Assembly: GCF_963678635.1 (NCBI RefSeq)
Contig: NC_087065.1
Span: 3,770,534 to 3,834,533, forward strand
DNA: 64,000 nt
Direction of reading: 5' to 3'
Source: Symsagittifera roscoffensis
Lineage: Eukaryota; Xenacoelomorpha; Acoela; Convolutidae
Made by a program: the position numbers and the translations under genes. Positions 31,011-41,597 of the stretch are shown one piece after another; position 1 is the first letter of the stretch; every line of letters begins with the position of its first letter. The notes below the pieces were generated by a model. That model did no database searches, was not told the DNA's origin, and saw only the letters and a list, made by a program, of their open reading frames with translations.

Positions 31011-31873
31011 ATAAAATAATTTCTACCAAAGAACGAGTTTTTATTTCGCTAGTTGGACCGAGTGGATCTGGAAAAACACATCTTATTTTTGAGTGGTTAA
31101 AAATTGGTACATTTCAACCAAAACTTGACAAAATTTTTTGTTTTTATCAACATTATCAACCTCTTTATGGACAAATGCAAAGAAAAAACCTTAATTTTAT
31201 CCAACGATTTGACTTTGAATTGATTGAAAACCTTCCCAATAATGGAACAAAATACCTGTTTTTATTTGATGACTCTTGTGAAGAAATTTCAAATTCTAAG
31301 CAGTTTGTAAAAATTGCTACTGCTGGAAGACACAGGGGACTGAATACAATATTTATTAAGCATAACTTGTTTCATCAAAGCAAATTGGGAAGAGATGTTG
31401 AGTTCCAAAATACACATATAGTCTTATTCAAGTCACCGAGAGATGTTTTACAAATCAGTACATTAAATCAACAACTAGGTCTAGGATCACAATTGAAAGA
31501 GTGGTATCAAGATGCAACATCTACTCCTTATGGTCATTTACTCATTGATTTAACTCCAAAAACAGTTGATTCGCTAAGATATTGCACAAACAGTGGTTCA
31601 GTTCCATCAAAGTTTTATCTACCAGCAGGAACAGAAACTAAGTTTTTGGACAATGAGCATACAGTACGTCTCTATACTCCCAATATTTCAAACATTTTCC
31701 CAAAAACTTCAAAAACAATTCATTCTCCATTGTCCAAAATGTTTCATTCAATTCCTCAGCGAATGTCTAGTAAACTTACTACGAGGCGAGCTAAGGGATC
31801 TTCGAAAAGTAGACGTAGTAAAATATCGACGAGAAATATCAGAACTCACACGAAGAAGAACTTCACTGCATAA
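31007..31873 (+). CDS. Polinton A32/FtsK-HerA-type packaging ATPase, 288 aa, copy 2
   Basis: ATG at 31007. The enzyme would pump DNA into capsids. Walker A is GPSGSGKTH at residues 17-25 and Walker B is KYLFLFDDSCEE near residue 88. A RHRGLNTIFIKHNLF block follows about 30 residues later, and FKSPRDVLQIS provides the sensor-like region, as in A32-like ATPases. The C-terminus is very basic (RRAKGSSKSRRSKISTRN) and might bind DNA. The frame is intact, unlike copy 1. The first ATG was chosen because it lies in the ATGA overlap and gives the P-loop at the usual distance. Confidence 0.88.
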   Translation: MNKIISTKERVFISLVGPSGSGKTHLIFEWLKIGTFQPKLDKIFCFYQHYQPLYGQMQRKNLNFIQRFDFELIENLPNNGTKYLFLFDDSCEEISNSKQFVKIATAGRHRGLNTIFIKHNLFHQSKLGRDVEFQNTHIVLFKSPRDVLQISTLNQQLGLGSQLKEWYQDATSTPYGHLLIDLTPKTVDSLRYCTNSGSVPSKFYLPAGTETKFLDNEHTVRLYTPNISNIFPKTSKTIHSPLSKMFHSIPQRMSSKLTTRRAKGSSKSRRSKISTRNIRTHTKKNFTA

Positions 31874-31956
31874 AAGGAGAACTATTTTGAGCTCGCCAAA
31901 AGGCTTACAATTAATATCTGTTATCACTCCTTTTGTCATTAAACGATTGACATAGT

Positions 31957-32304
31957 ATGGATCAATTTGTTCTAATTCCTTACTCAATTTATCAATCACA
32001 AAGCACACTTTCAAAAAAACCAAAATTGGAACAAAAGCATGAAAAAGAGGAGATTGTACCAAAAAATTTTGATTCTATTTACAGTGCTGTAAATGCAAAA
32101 TTGAAAACGAGTAACAATAAGCACCTTATTGATTTAATTTTGAATTCTCCTAGAATTAGACTAAGTCAGTCAGAAAATATCATATTAGATAATCGAGACA
32201 CAAAAGAATCAATTGTAGACTTTGTGTGTGCACTAAAGCGAAAAAATACCGCCTTTCCCGATATTCACCTTACCATTTTGGAAGCAACTCAAATTCCACC
32301 TTAA
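31957..32304 (+). CDS. Conserved Polinton 115-aa protein, module copy 2
   Basis: Same as the product at 24731 except for one Asn-to-Lys change in the linker. Intact. Confidence 0.6.
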   Translation: MDQFVLIPYSIYQSQSTLSKKPKLEQKHEKEEIVPKNFDSIYSAVNAKLKTSNNKHLIDLILNSPRIRLSQSENIILDNRDTKESIVDFVCALKRKNTAFPDIHLTILEATQIPP

Positions 32305-32320
32305 CTTGTTGCCAACAAGA

Positions 32321-33121
32321 ATGCCAAAGCGAAAGACAGAAGAACTTGGAATATACAAAATTTGGTCCCCCAATCAGACGTTTTCGAAGGCTTCAAGCAT
32401 TTTTAAAATATATAAATGAAATTCGGTGTATGGATTTAGCAATTGTGGACAAACTAGCGAGTCAAAACAAGGGAGTCAAATATTTATTGGTTGCTGTTGA
32501 TGTTTTTTCGCGATTTGTCAGAGTTCAAACAATGAAAGCTAAATATGCCAAAGACATTTTGCAAGCTTTCAAAAAAATGATTTCTCGAAAAAACACTCCT
32601 GAAAAGCTTTGGGTTGATAAAGGAATGGAATATGGAGGAACTTTCAAAAAATTGTGCAAGGAAAAAAGCATTGAAGTTTACTCGACGATGAGTGAAACAA
32701 AAGCTGCATTTGCAGAGAGAGCCATTCAATCATTAAAACACATTATTTGCCGCTACATAGAAGATCATGGTGAAAAATTCATTAACAAGTTGCCGCAATT
32801 TGTGTCTACAATGAATTGTAGCATCAATAGATCTATTGGGAAATCACCTAGAGAGGTCAAGAATACTGATTTCCTCTCAATTTTGCACAATAAACCTCTA
32901 ACAATGTATAAGAAACTAAAATTCAAAGTTGGAGACAGAGTGAGAATTTCAAAGAATGATAATCCGTTCCGAAAAGGATGTAAACCACAATTTACAGATG
33001 AAATTTTTGAAATTTCGGCGGTCTCTACAAAAAAGCCTCTACATACAGCATCAAAGATCTCGACAAAGAAGAAATTCTGGAAAAATTTTATGAAAAAGAG
33101 CTTAGAAAATGTTCTGATTAA
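32321..33121 (+). pseudogene. Polinton integrase, frameshifted, module copy 2
   Basis: Carries the same core motifs and the same two slips as copy 1 (near 32376 and 33043). A Pro-to-Leu change lies after the HNKP residues. Confidence 0.85.
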
Positions 33122-33164
33122 AGGTAAATCATTCTTTAAACTAAATTTCTACCGATCAGTTGTC

Positions 33165-34018
33165 ATGGATTCTTTCACTATTGAGTTGGTTTCCAACGCT
33201 TCTTTTATTTGTTATCCGAATAATAGTCTTAGTTCTTTCACAAATTTTCTACCTGAACAAATACATTTGAAAGGAGAATGGGAGGTTGCTATTTCAGAAA
33301 TATCATACCCTTCTTTGTACCAAAATGTTACAGAGGGAAAGTTTACATTCGTAGATGGTAGAGAAAGTTTTGAGGAGAAAAGAAAGATTGTACCAATGAG
33401 CATTGAACCAGGATTGTATCCAAGTATTGTTGATATAGTTGTAGCCATGAGTAACGTCTAGGAGCTCAAATTTTTGAATAAAACGGAACCTATGTATCAG
33501 TAGATAAAATTACACAAAAAGTTGCTGTTCATTTACCTGAGAGTCAATCAGTGTTTATAATTCAGAGTGCTGAATTGAGCCACATTTTTGGTTGTGATTT
33601 AGAACAAAATAAAACAGGGGTTATAATGAAAGGAAAAGGTCCCCATTATCCTCAGTATTCTTACGACATTATAAGAATACATTCCCTAATGATATACAGT
33701 GATATTATAGAATATAACATAGTTGGTAATACAAAAATTCCCTTATTGCGTTGTATTCCATTTATCTCCAAAGTGAAGAGTGGAGATATAATTTCTACAG
33801 GACAGTACATGAATTACCAATCCTTTACAAATTTACAGTTTAAAAAGCTGTTGAAAAATTCTTTCCATAGTATCAAGATAGAACTAAGAGATAGTACATG
33901 CGAAAAAATTCCTTTTGTGTCCGTAGGAATCAATCGAGTTGTTCTCTTGTTTCGCAAGATTTCGAATAATCATTTTGATTTAAACTTCATACGAAATGGT
34001 TGCTCAAAATTCAGCTGA
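33165..34018 (+). pseudogene. Penton-like protein, split, module copy 2
   Basis: ATG at 33165; TAG at 33459-33461 followed by the second half in another frame to 34018. A Ser-to-Ile change (EVAISEI) brings it closer to the family pattern than copy 1. Confidence 0.68.
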
Positions 34019-34370
34019 TTTGCCTATTTTTCGAGGACATGCAAGACAGCGTGGAAGAGGTTTTGGAGCTCTTGCACAAATTCTTGGGAGAACTGCAATC
34101 CCCTTTATTAAAAAATATATAGTCCCAGCTGCGAAAAGAATTGGGGCAGATTTGTTTGAAATCGCTGCTCCAGAGATTGGAGAAGTTGTTAGTGGACGTA
34201 AAAAACTCAAAACATTTGCAAAAGATGTGGGAACAAAAACAGTTCGGAAACAATTGGGAGGTGGAAAAAAGAAATCTAAGCGTAGAGCAGATAGAACCAG
34301 ATCCATTTCTCAAAAAAGTAGATCGAAAAACAGTCGCTCTCGCACAGACATTTTTGACAATATAAAATGA
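33996..34370 (+). CDS. Basic virion-core-like protein, module copy 2
   Basis: Intact; differs from copy 1 by one Ile-to-Ser change in the C-terminal RSISQK(S/I)RSK stretch. The ATGA overlap with the capsid gene is kept. Confidence 0.6.
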   Translation: MVAQNSADLPIFRGHARQRGRGFGALAQILGRTAIPFIKKYIVPAAKRIGADLFEIAAPEIGEVVSGRKKLKTFAKDVGTKTVRKQLGGGKKKSKRRADRTRSISQKSRSKNSRSRTDIFDNIK

Positions 34371-35681
34371 GTGTAAACCAAAGCCATTTTCGGTACGGGG
34401 CTTTTACAAATTCTTCACTGGAGATTTTTGATAAAGTCCCAGTTTTGGAAACAATTATGTCATCTTACACACAAGAAGTATTCCCCAGTACTTCTCTGGA
34501 TGAAAGCAGTATTGAGTTTGAATTTGAAACGGATCGTACCTCTACTTGGATATGCGTGATACCCATCTTAGCTTAAAGCTTCAACTATTTAAAGGAAGAT
34601 TGTTTGATGCTTTCAAAAAAGAAAAAGCAGAAAATAAAGCAAAATCGGAGGAAGATTCAGATGAGGAACCACAAACTTACTTAACTTATGTAAACAATCT
34701 ACTACATTCTCTATTCTCCAACTGTGAAGTTTATTTTAACAATACAATGGTTTACAATGCCAATGGATTATATCCTCATAAGGCACAGATATCGAACGAA
34801 TTCAACTCGTCAGCAGTGAGTAATAAAAGAATTCTTGCTTGTCATGGATACAGTTTTGAAGAAAATCCTGATGCATTTGATATGTATCCATTCACTGATA
34901 GAGCAAATTTCTTGGGAACAGGGATAACTTTTTCACTCTATGGGAGGCTCGCCATTGATTTGTTTACTTGCGAAAAACTGTTGCCACCAAATACCAAAGT
35001 TCGAATTAAACTTATTCGAGCTAGACCTAATTTTTACATGTTATCTGATAATCCAAATGTCAGTCTGAAAATAGTTGATTGTTCGTTGTTTACTAGATTT
35101 TAGTTGCTGAACCTAATCATCAATACTTGCAATGGAATCTGGAAAGAGAACCTGCTCAATACAATTACATGGAAACTATAGCAAGAACTTTTATCATTCC
35201 ATCTCGTCAAAACCAATTCATACAAGAAAATATATTCAATAACGCTCCAATAAGAAGAGTAGCTGTTGCAATGAATACAAATTCAGCTGTTGCAGGTTCT
35301 TTTCATGAAAATCCTTTCAACTATCAGCAATTTCAATTAAGAGAACTTAGAATTATTTGGGGTGGAAGAGCAATTGTTTCATTAGATACAACTTCTCCTT
35401 GTCGACCTTATGTTACAACAATGAAAGCAATGCAGTTTAACGAAGATTTCCCAGCTCTTCCTATGGAAGATTTTCAAAATCACTATATTCTAGTTTTTGA
35501 CTTGACTTCACTACAGGATGCTGCTGAACAGTTGCATTATCCAGAACTTAGTGGAGAAAGCTTGAGATTAGAAATGTTTTTTCAGTTTCCCTTGGAGCAA
35601 GTAACGGAAGTGATAGTCTTGGGAGAAAGACTATCAAATGTTCAAATTGACAAATTTGGAACAGTCGCTAAAAATGTTTAG
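34367..35681 (+). pseudogene. Major capsid protein, broken, module copy 2
   Basis: Same two frame slips as copy 1. Its own stop (GTTTAG, 35679-35681) is kept, giving the natural C-terminus FGTVAKNV. Confidence 0.85.
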
Positions 35682-35933
35682 TTTTTTTGAGTTTTCAGGT
35701 TCCTACAAAAATATTGTAGCTTTTTTGGAACTTTTCATTGTGGTTGTCTCTGTTCTATATATTTGTTTTTCTTCAGACCTAAATCTCCAGAAAAAGCAGC
35801 TAATGAATGCTGTTTAATTGAAAACCCAAGACATTTCTTCAACCTAGACTGTAAATCAGTGTTCAACAAATTTTGTCCAGTTCGCTAGTTTTGTGTATGG
35901 GACTTTGTTGATTCAGTACCTAAATGCGAGTAA
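35674..35933 (+). pseudogene. Small membrane/Cys-rich ORF between capsid and protease, copy 2
   Basis: An ATG at 35674 overlaps the capsid stop (AATGTTTAG) and opens 47 codons to 35817. They encode a short Phe-rich lead, a hydrophobic helix (IVAFLELFIVVVSVLYICF) and a short polar tail. In the next frame, from about 35780, sense continues as PEKAANECCLIENPRHFFNL with seven Cys in all, broken by one TAG, up to a GA|GTAAGT donor-like site. It looks like a signal/anchor plus Cys-rich domain split by a slip, or two exons joined at the TTTTTCTTCAG acceptor-like site. No family is known to me. Confidence 0.4.
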
Positions 35934-36023
35934 GTCATTAACTTTAGAATTTTCCATCCTAAATTACAATATCAACATTTCTATTTCTTTGTTTTAGATG
36001 TAAATCAGCTAACGTTTGCGAAA

Positions 36024-36422
36024 ATGGATAATTTTTTACTTCTGCAAATTATTGAAAGAATTCCTGAACTCAGGTTCAAGCACATGGGATTTTACCCCTC
36101 TGATAAAGTACCTCAACTAACAAAATACTCTTTTGCAATTGTTAACTCAGCTCCAAGCAATGATAGAGGGGAGCACTGGATCATGATGGCTCGATTGGAT
36201 AAAACTTACTATTTTGCTGATTCTTTGGGTCGGAAAAGAACAACTTATTCCTTTCTAACAAAAAAGTATCGGCGAATGGTTCCTCGAAAGCTACAAAAAA
36301 CTGAAATTTTGTGTGGATTTTACGCAATTTATTCAGCATTTCTTCTTTTTAAATTCTACCAGACAAACTTGAATAATCTTCATGATGTGCATGTTTTGAA
36401 TTTTATAAGTAATTTTATGTAA
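36024..36422 (+). CDS. Adenovirus-type cysteine protease, module copy 2
   Basis: Protein identical to copy 1 (His, Asp and Cys motifs present). ATG at 36024. Confidence 0.85.
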   Translation: MDNFLLLQIIERIPELRFKHMGFYPSDKVPQLTKYSFAIVNSAPSNDRGEHWIMMARLDKTYYFADSLGRKRTTYSFLTKKYRRMVPRKLQKTEILCGFYAIYSAFLLFKFYQTNLNNLHDVHVLNFISNFM

Positions 36423-36455
36423 GTTTGTAGTTTTTTCATTTGTAAGTGTAAATTA

Positions 36456-36915
36456 TGGCAGTAGGTTTTTTATACGATACATTGATTTATATATTTTCAT
36501 TGTAATTTAATTTTTTTCTCTCGAAAAATTTGATTTTTTTTGAAGTCTCTGTAGGTTTCAGCATTGTTTCAATTAGATAGAAAGTAAAATTATTGTTTCA
36601 AATAGATAGAAAGTAAGATTATTTAATAAATTAGGTCAAATAATAGCTAACCTTATCGTGTTTTGAAGTTTTTTTGAAAATTTTTTCCTAAAAATTCCAA
36701 GTTTTTACCCAAAAACTCTTACCATTGACTGACTATGTACCAAAAAACTAATTAAAAGTCCTTCATTGCACAATCTACACGTAATTAACCTTCGATATTT
36801 ACAAGTTAGTTAACACGCGCCAACATTTTTGCGAAAAAACTAGACAAAAACCAAAACAATTACATTTTTCTTTCTCTTACCATCACACTGAAACCTTACC
36901 GTCGGTATTCCCTAT
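36456..36915. repeat. Partial right TIR at the end of module copy 2
   Basis: Same extent and junction as 29230-29689, with a few substitutions (for example CTGACTATG where copies 1 and 3 have CTGACCATG). Confidence 0.85.
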
Positions 36916-37000
36916 TTGGTTGATTTTATCCCCTCAGTTTTGTCTTATGTAGAAACATTCAAAAAAACTTGTATCATTATTGACAAATGCACTGTAGAAA

Positions 37001-37117
37001 ATGAACGTTCAGAAATTGAATGAAATTCTCAGAAATTTTGATTTGATAAAGCATGAATTTTCACAAAAAGAAAAAATTACTTTCTTAATACCTGTATTGT
37101 TTTGGACCCAAACATAA
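37001..37117 (+). CDS. Small 38-aa ORF, module copy 3
   Basis: Intact copy of the frame at 22549; coding status doubtful. Confidence 0.3.
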   Translation: MNVQKLNEILRNFDLIKHEFSQKEKITFLIPVLFWTQT

Positions 37118-37128
37118 ATTTGAAAGAA

Positions 37129-37398
37129 ATGAACCAAAAATTTCCTTTTGGGGGCTTAATTGGATACGGAAATTCTTGTATGCATTACTTTTTTGCAAAT
37201 TCGAAAATTTTCAGACTTCATGCAATTTTACAAGATGCAGCTGGATCTGTGAATTCTACTACTTATAAGGGACCTGGTTATTGTTATGTTTTACCTAGAT
37301 TTCCAAGTTCTTGTTTTCTTGGTCACGTGACTGGATTAATTTTCTGTTTGTATGTTAAAATTTTTGCTTCATCAGTATATGCATTGTTCGATTGTTAG
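37129..37398 (+). CDS. Cys/Gly-rich 89-aa protein, module copy 3
   Basis: Identical product to the copy at 22677; ATG at 37129. Confidence 0.45.
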   Translation: MNQKFPFGGLIGYGNSCMHYFFANSKIFRLHAILQDAAGSVNSTTYKGPGYCYVLPRFPSSCFLGHVTGLIFCLYVKIFASSVYALFDC

Positions 37399-37437
37399 TT
37401 ATTCTAACAAAAATTTTCAGCGAAAACAGTTACCATC

Positions 37438-37892
37438 ATGAGTCTAGTTGTTTTGGATATTGAGTGTATTGAAAACAAAATAGTTAAAGAGTTGGACAAA
37501 CTGTGGGATATTCCTTTCTTCCTCTCAAAAAGTTCAAAGCTACATCTCAGTCTGCTTGGTGTACAAAGCATCTTCATGGAATCAATTGGAACAGTGGCTA
37601 TGAAAAATATACTGAGCTTGAAAAAATATTGAAAAAACTAAAAGCTCCAGAAACGGAGTTTTTTGCAAAAGGTTATGAAAAATGTAAAATTCTGTCAGAA
37701 ATTTTGGAAACAAAGGTTACAAACTTGGATGACTACGCATGTCCAAAAGTTCAGAATTTGATTTTCAAAGATGAGGAATTCGATTGGAGGTGTAGCAACT
37801 ACCCATTTCGTCATGCAAATACTCTTCATTGTGCAGAAAGAAAAGCATTTGCATACGGAACATGGACTCGATGTTTTTTTAATAAATTGTAA
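37438..37892 (+). pseudogene. Exonuclease-like protein, frameshifted, module copy 3
   Basis: Same slip as the other copies, near 37503. A private C-to-T change gives Ser (first frame) or Leu (second frame) just after it. Confidence 0.5.
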
Positions 37893-37972
37893 ATTACCTT
37901 AATACTTTTGTAATATCGTGTTTTTGAAATTTAAATGTTAATCATTATCAATTTTTTCATTCCAGAGTTGAG

Positions 37973-38236
37973 ATGGGAGATGAATGTGACAAGCAATTAA
38001 ATTTAGGAAATTTTGTTTTTGATGAAGAGAATCATGAACGAAAATCTTGGAAGTTTTTTGGACGTACGTGTAATATATCTCTTTTAGTGTTTATTTGCCA
38101 ATTTTTTGTCATAGTTTTAATGCTAGCTTTTCCAATCGTTCGAATAATGTTATCCACTACATGTGAAGAAACAACTGTTTGGGTAGCAATTTTATCAAGT
38201 ACAGTCGGTTATATTTTACCTTCTCCAAAGCTATGA
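37973..38236 (+). CDS. Two-TM Polinton membrane protein, 87 aa, module copy 3
   Basis: Identical product to copy 2, intact, again overlapping the ATPase start in ATGA. Confidence 0.65.
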   Translation: MGDECDKQLNLGNFVFDEENHERKSWKFFGRTCNISLLVFICQFFVIVLMLAFPIVRIMLSTTCEETTVWVAILSSTVGYILPSPKL

Positions 38237-39099
38237 ATAAAATAATTTCTACCAAAGAACGAGTTTTTATTTCGCTAGTTGGACCGAGTGGATCTGGAAA
38301 AACACATCTTATTTTTGAGTGGTTAAAAATTGGTACATTTCAACCAAAACTTGACAAAATTTTTTGTTTTTATCAACATTATCAACCTCTTTATGGACAA
38401 ATGCAAAGAAAAAACCTTAATTTTATCCAACGATTTGACTTTGAATTGATTGAAAACCTTCCCAATAATGGAACAAAATACCTGTTTTTATTTGATGACT
38501 CTTGTGAAGAAATTTCAAATTCTAAGCAGTTTGTAAAAATTGCTACTGCTGGAAGACACAGGGGACTGAATACAATATTTATTAAGCATAACTTGTTTCA
38601 TCAAAGCAAATTGGGAAGAGATGTTGAGTTCCAAAATACACATATAGTCTTATTCAAGTCACCGAGAGATGTTTTACAAATCAGTACATTAAATCAACAA
38701 CTAGGTCTAGGATCACAATTGAAAGAGTGGTATCAAGATGCAACATCTACTCCTTATGGTCATTTACTCATTGATTTAACTCCAAAAACAGTTGATTCGC
38801 TAAGATATTGCACAAACAGTGGTTCAGTTCCATCAAAGTTTTATCTACCAGCAGGAACAGAAACTAAGTTTTTGGACGATGAGCATACAGTACGTCTCTA
38901 TACTCCCAATATTTCAAACATTTTCCCAAAAACTTCAAAAACAATTCATTCTCCATTGTCCAAAATGTTTCATTCAATTCCTCAGCGAATGTCTAGTAAA
39001 CTTACTACGAGGCGAGCTAAGGGATCTTCGAAAAGTAGACGTAGTAAAATATCGACGAGAAATATCAGAACTCACACGAAGAAGAACTTCACTGCATAA
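38233..39099 (+). CDS. Polinton packaging ATPase, 288 aa, module copy 3
   Basis: Intact; differs from copy 2 by one Asn/Asp change in the FLD(D/N)EHTV stretch. Walker A and B are present. Confidence 0.88.
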   Translation: MNKIISTKERVFISLVGPSGSGKTHLIFEWLKIGTFQPKLDKIFCFYQHYQPLYGQMQRKNLNFIQRFDFELIENLPNNGTKYLFLFDDSCEEISNSKQFVKIATAGRHRGLNTIFIKHNLFHQSKLGRDVEFQNTHIVLFKSPRDVLQISTLNQQLGLGSQLKEWYQDATSTPYGHLLIDLTPKTVDSLRYCTNSGSVPSKFYLPAGTETKFLDDEHTVRLYTPNISNIFPKTSKTIHSPLSKMFHSIPQRMSSKLTTRRAKGSSKSRRSKISTRNIRTHTKKNFTA

Positions 39100-39182
39100 A
39101 AGGAGAACTATTTTGAGCTCGCCAAAAGGCTTACAATTAATATCTGTTATCACGCCTTTTGTCATTAAACGATTGACATAGT

Positions 39183-39530
39183 ATGGATCAATTTGTTCTA
39201 ATTCCTCACTCAATTTATCAATCACAAAGCACACTTTCAAAAAAACCAAAATTGGAACAAAAGCATGAAAAAGAGGAGATTGTACCAAACAATTTTGATT
39301 CTATTTACAGTGCTGTAAATGCAAAATTGAAAACGAGTAACAATAAGCACCTTATTGATTTAATTTTGAATTCTCCTAGAATTAGACTAAGTCAGTCAGA
39401 AAATATCATATTAGATAATCGAGACACAAAAGAATCAATTGTAGACTTTGTGTGTGCACTAAAGCGAAAAAATACCGCCTTTCCCGATATTCACCTTACC
39501 ATTTTGGAAGCAACTCAAATTCCACCTTAA
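39183..39530 (+). CDS. Conserved Polinton 115-aa protein, module copy 3
   Basis: Intact; one Tyr-to-His change in LIP(Y/H)SIYQ compared with copies 1 and 2. Confidence 0.6.
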   Translation: MDQFVLIPHSIYQSQSTLSKKPKLEQKHEKEEIVPNNFDSIYSAVNAKLKTSNNKHLIDLILNSPRIRLSQSENIILDNRDTKESIVDFVCALKRKNTAFPDIHLTILEATQIPP

Positions 39531-39546
39531 CTTGTTGCCAACAAGA

Positions 39547-40347
39547 ATGCCAAAGCGAAAGACAGAAGAACTTGGAATATACAAAATTTGGTCCCCCAAT
39601 CAGACGTTTTCGAAGGCTTCAAGCACTTTTAAAATATATAAATGAAATTCGGTGTATGGATTTAGCAATTGTGGACAAACTAGCGAGTCAAAACAAGGGA
39701 GTCAAATATTTATTGGTTGCTGTTGATGTTTTTTCGCGATTTGTCAGAGTTCAAACAATGAAAGCTAAATATGCCAAAGACATTTTGCAAGCTTTCAAAA
39801 AAATGATTTCTCGAAAAAACACTCCTGAAAAGCTTTGGGTTGATAAAGGAATGGAATATGGAGGAACTTTCAAAAAATTGTGCAAGGAAAAAAGCATTGA
39901 AGTTTACTCGACGATGAGTGAAACAAAAGCTGCATTTGCAGAGAGAGCCATTCAATCATTAAAACACATTATTTGCCGCTACATAGAAGATCATGGTGAA
40001 AAATTCATTAACAAGTTGCCGCAATTTGTGTCTACAATGAATTGTAGCATCAATAGATCTATTGGGAAATCACCTAGAGAGGTCAAGAACACTGATTTCC
40101 TCTCAATTTTGCACAATAAACCTCTAACAATGTATAAGAAACTAAAATTCAAAGTTGGAGACAGAGTGAGAATTTCAAAGAATGATAATCCGTTCCGAAA
40201 AGGATGTAAACCACAATTTACAGATGAAATTTTTGAAATTTCGGCGGTCTCTACAAAAAAGCCTCTACATACAGCATCAAAGATCTCGACAAAGAAGAAA
40301 TTCTGGAAAAATTTTATGAAAAAGAGCTTAGAAAATGTTCTGATTAA
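39547..40347 (+). pseudogene. Polinton integrase, frameshifted, module copy 3
   Basis: Same slips and catalytic core as the other copies; one Phe-to-Leu change before the core (LQALLKYIN). Confidence 0.85.
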
Positions 40348-40390
40348 AGGTAAATCATTTTTTAAACTAAATTTCTACCGATCAGTTGTC

Positions 40391-41230
40391 ATGGATTCTT
40401 TCACTATTGAGTTGGTTTCCAACGCTTCTTTTATTTGTTATCCGAATAATAGTCTTAGTTCTTTCACAAATTTTCTACCTGAACAAAAACATTTGAAAGG
40501 AGAATGGGAGGTTGCTATTTCAGAAATATCATACCCTTCTTTGTACCAAAATGGTACAGAGGGAAAGTTTACATTCGTAGATGGTAGAGAAAGTTTTGAG
40601 GAGAAAAGAAAGATTGTACCAATGAGCATTGAACCAGGATTGTATCAAAGTATTGTTGATATAGTTGTAGCCATGAGTAACGTCTAGGAGCTCAAGTTTT
40701 TGAATAAAACGGAACCTATGTATCAGTAGATAAAATTACACAAAAAAGTTGCTGTTCATTTACCTGAGAGTCAATCAGTGTTTATAATTCAGAGTACTGA
40801 ATTGAGCCACATTTTTGGTTGTGATTTAGAACAAAATAAAACAGGGGTTATAATGAAAGGAAAAGGTCCACATTATCCTCAGTATTCTTACGACATTATA
40901 AGAATACATTCCCTAATGATATACAGTGATATTATAGAATATAACATAGTTGGTAATACAAAAATTCCCTTATTGCGTTGTATTCCATTTATCTCCAAAT
41001 TGAAGAGTGGAGATATAATTTCTACAGGACAGTACATGAATTACCAATCCTTTACAAATTTACAGTTTAAAAAGCTGTTGAAAAATTCTTTCCATAGTAT
41101 CAAGATAGAACTAAGAGATAGTACATGCGAAAAAATTCCTTTTGTGTCCGTAGGAATCAATCGAGTTGTTCTCTTGTTTCGCAAGATTTCGAATAATCAT
41201 TTTGATTTAAACTTCATACGAAATGGTTAA
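40391..41230 (+). pseudogene. Penton-like protein, split, module copy 3
   Basis: ATG at 40391; TAG at 40685-40687. The second frame ends at 41230 because GGTTGC of the other copies is GGTTAA here. Private changes include Ile-to-Lys (PEQKHLKG) and Val-to-Gly (YQNGTEG). Confidence 0.68.
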
Positions 41231-41597
41231 TCAAAATTCAGCTGATTTGCCTATTTTTCGAGGACATGCAAGACAGCGTGGAAGAGGTTTTGGAGCTCTT
41301 GCACAAATTCTTGGGAGAACTGCAATCCCCTTTATTAAAAAATATATAGTCCCAGCTGCGAAAAGAATTGGGGCAGATTTGTTTGAAATCGCTGCTCCAG
41401 AGATTGGGGAAGTTGTTAGTGGACGTAAAAAACTCAAAACATTTGCAAAAGATGTGGGAACAAAAACAGTTCGGAAACAATTGGGAGGTGGAAAAAAGAA
41501 ATCTAAGCGTAGAGCAGATAGAACCAGATCCATTTCTCAAAAAAGTAGATCGAAAAACAGTCGCTCTCGCACAGACATTTTTGACAATATAAAATGA
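41223..41597 (+). CDS. Basic virion-core-like protein, module copy 3
   Basis: Intact; Ala-to-Asn at residue 3 (MVNQNS). The ATGA overlap with the capsid start is kept. Confidence 0.6.
   Translation: MVNQNSADLPIFRGHARQRGRGFGALAQILGRTAIPFIKKYIVPAAKRIGADLFEIAAPEIGEVVSGRKKLKTFAKDVGTKTVRKQLGGGKKKSKRRADRTRSISQKSRSKNSRSRTDIFDNIK

Larger units (their letters stand above)
29690..36915 (+). repeat. Polinton morphogenesis module, copy 2 (7226 bp)
   Basis: The second direct copy is nearly identical to copies 1 and 3 by eye. Its left junction joins the inner part of a right TIR (ending CCCTAT) directly to TTGGTTGATTTT, and its right junction is the same. Confidence 0.95.
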
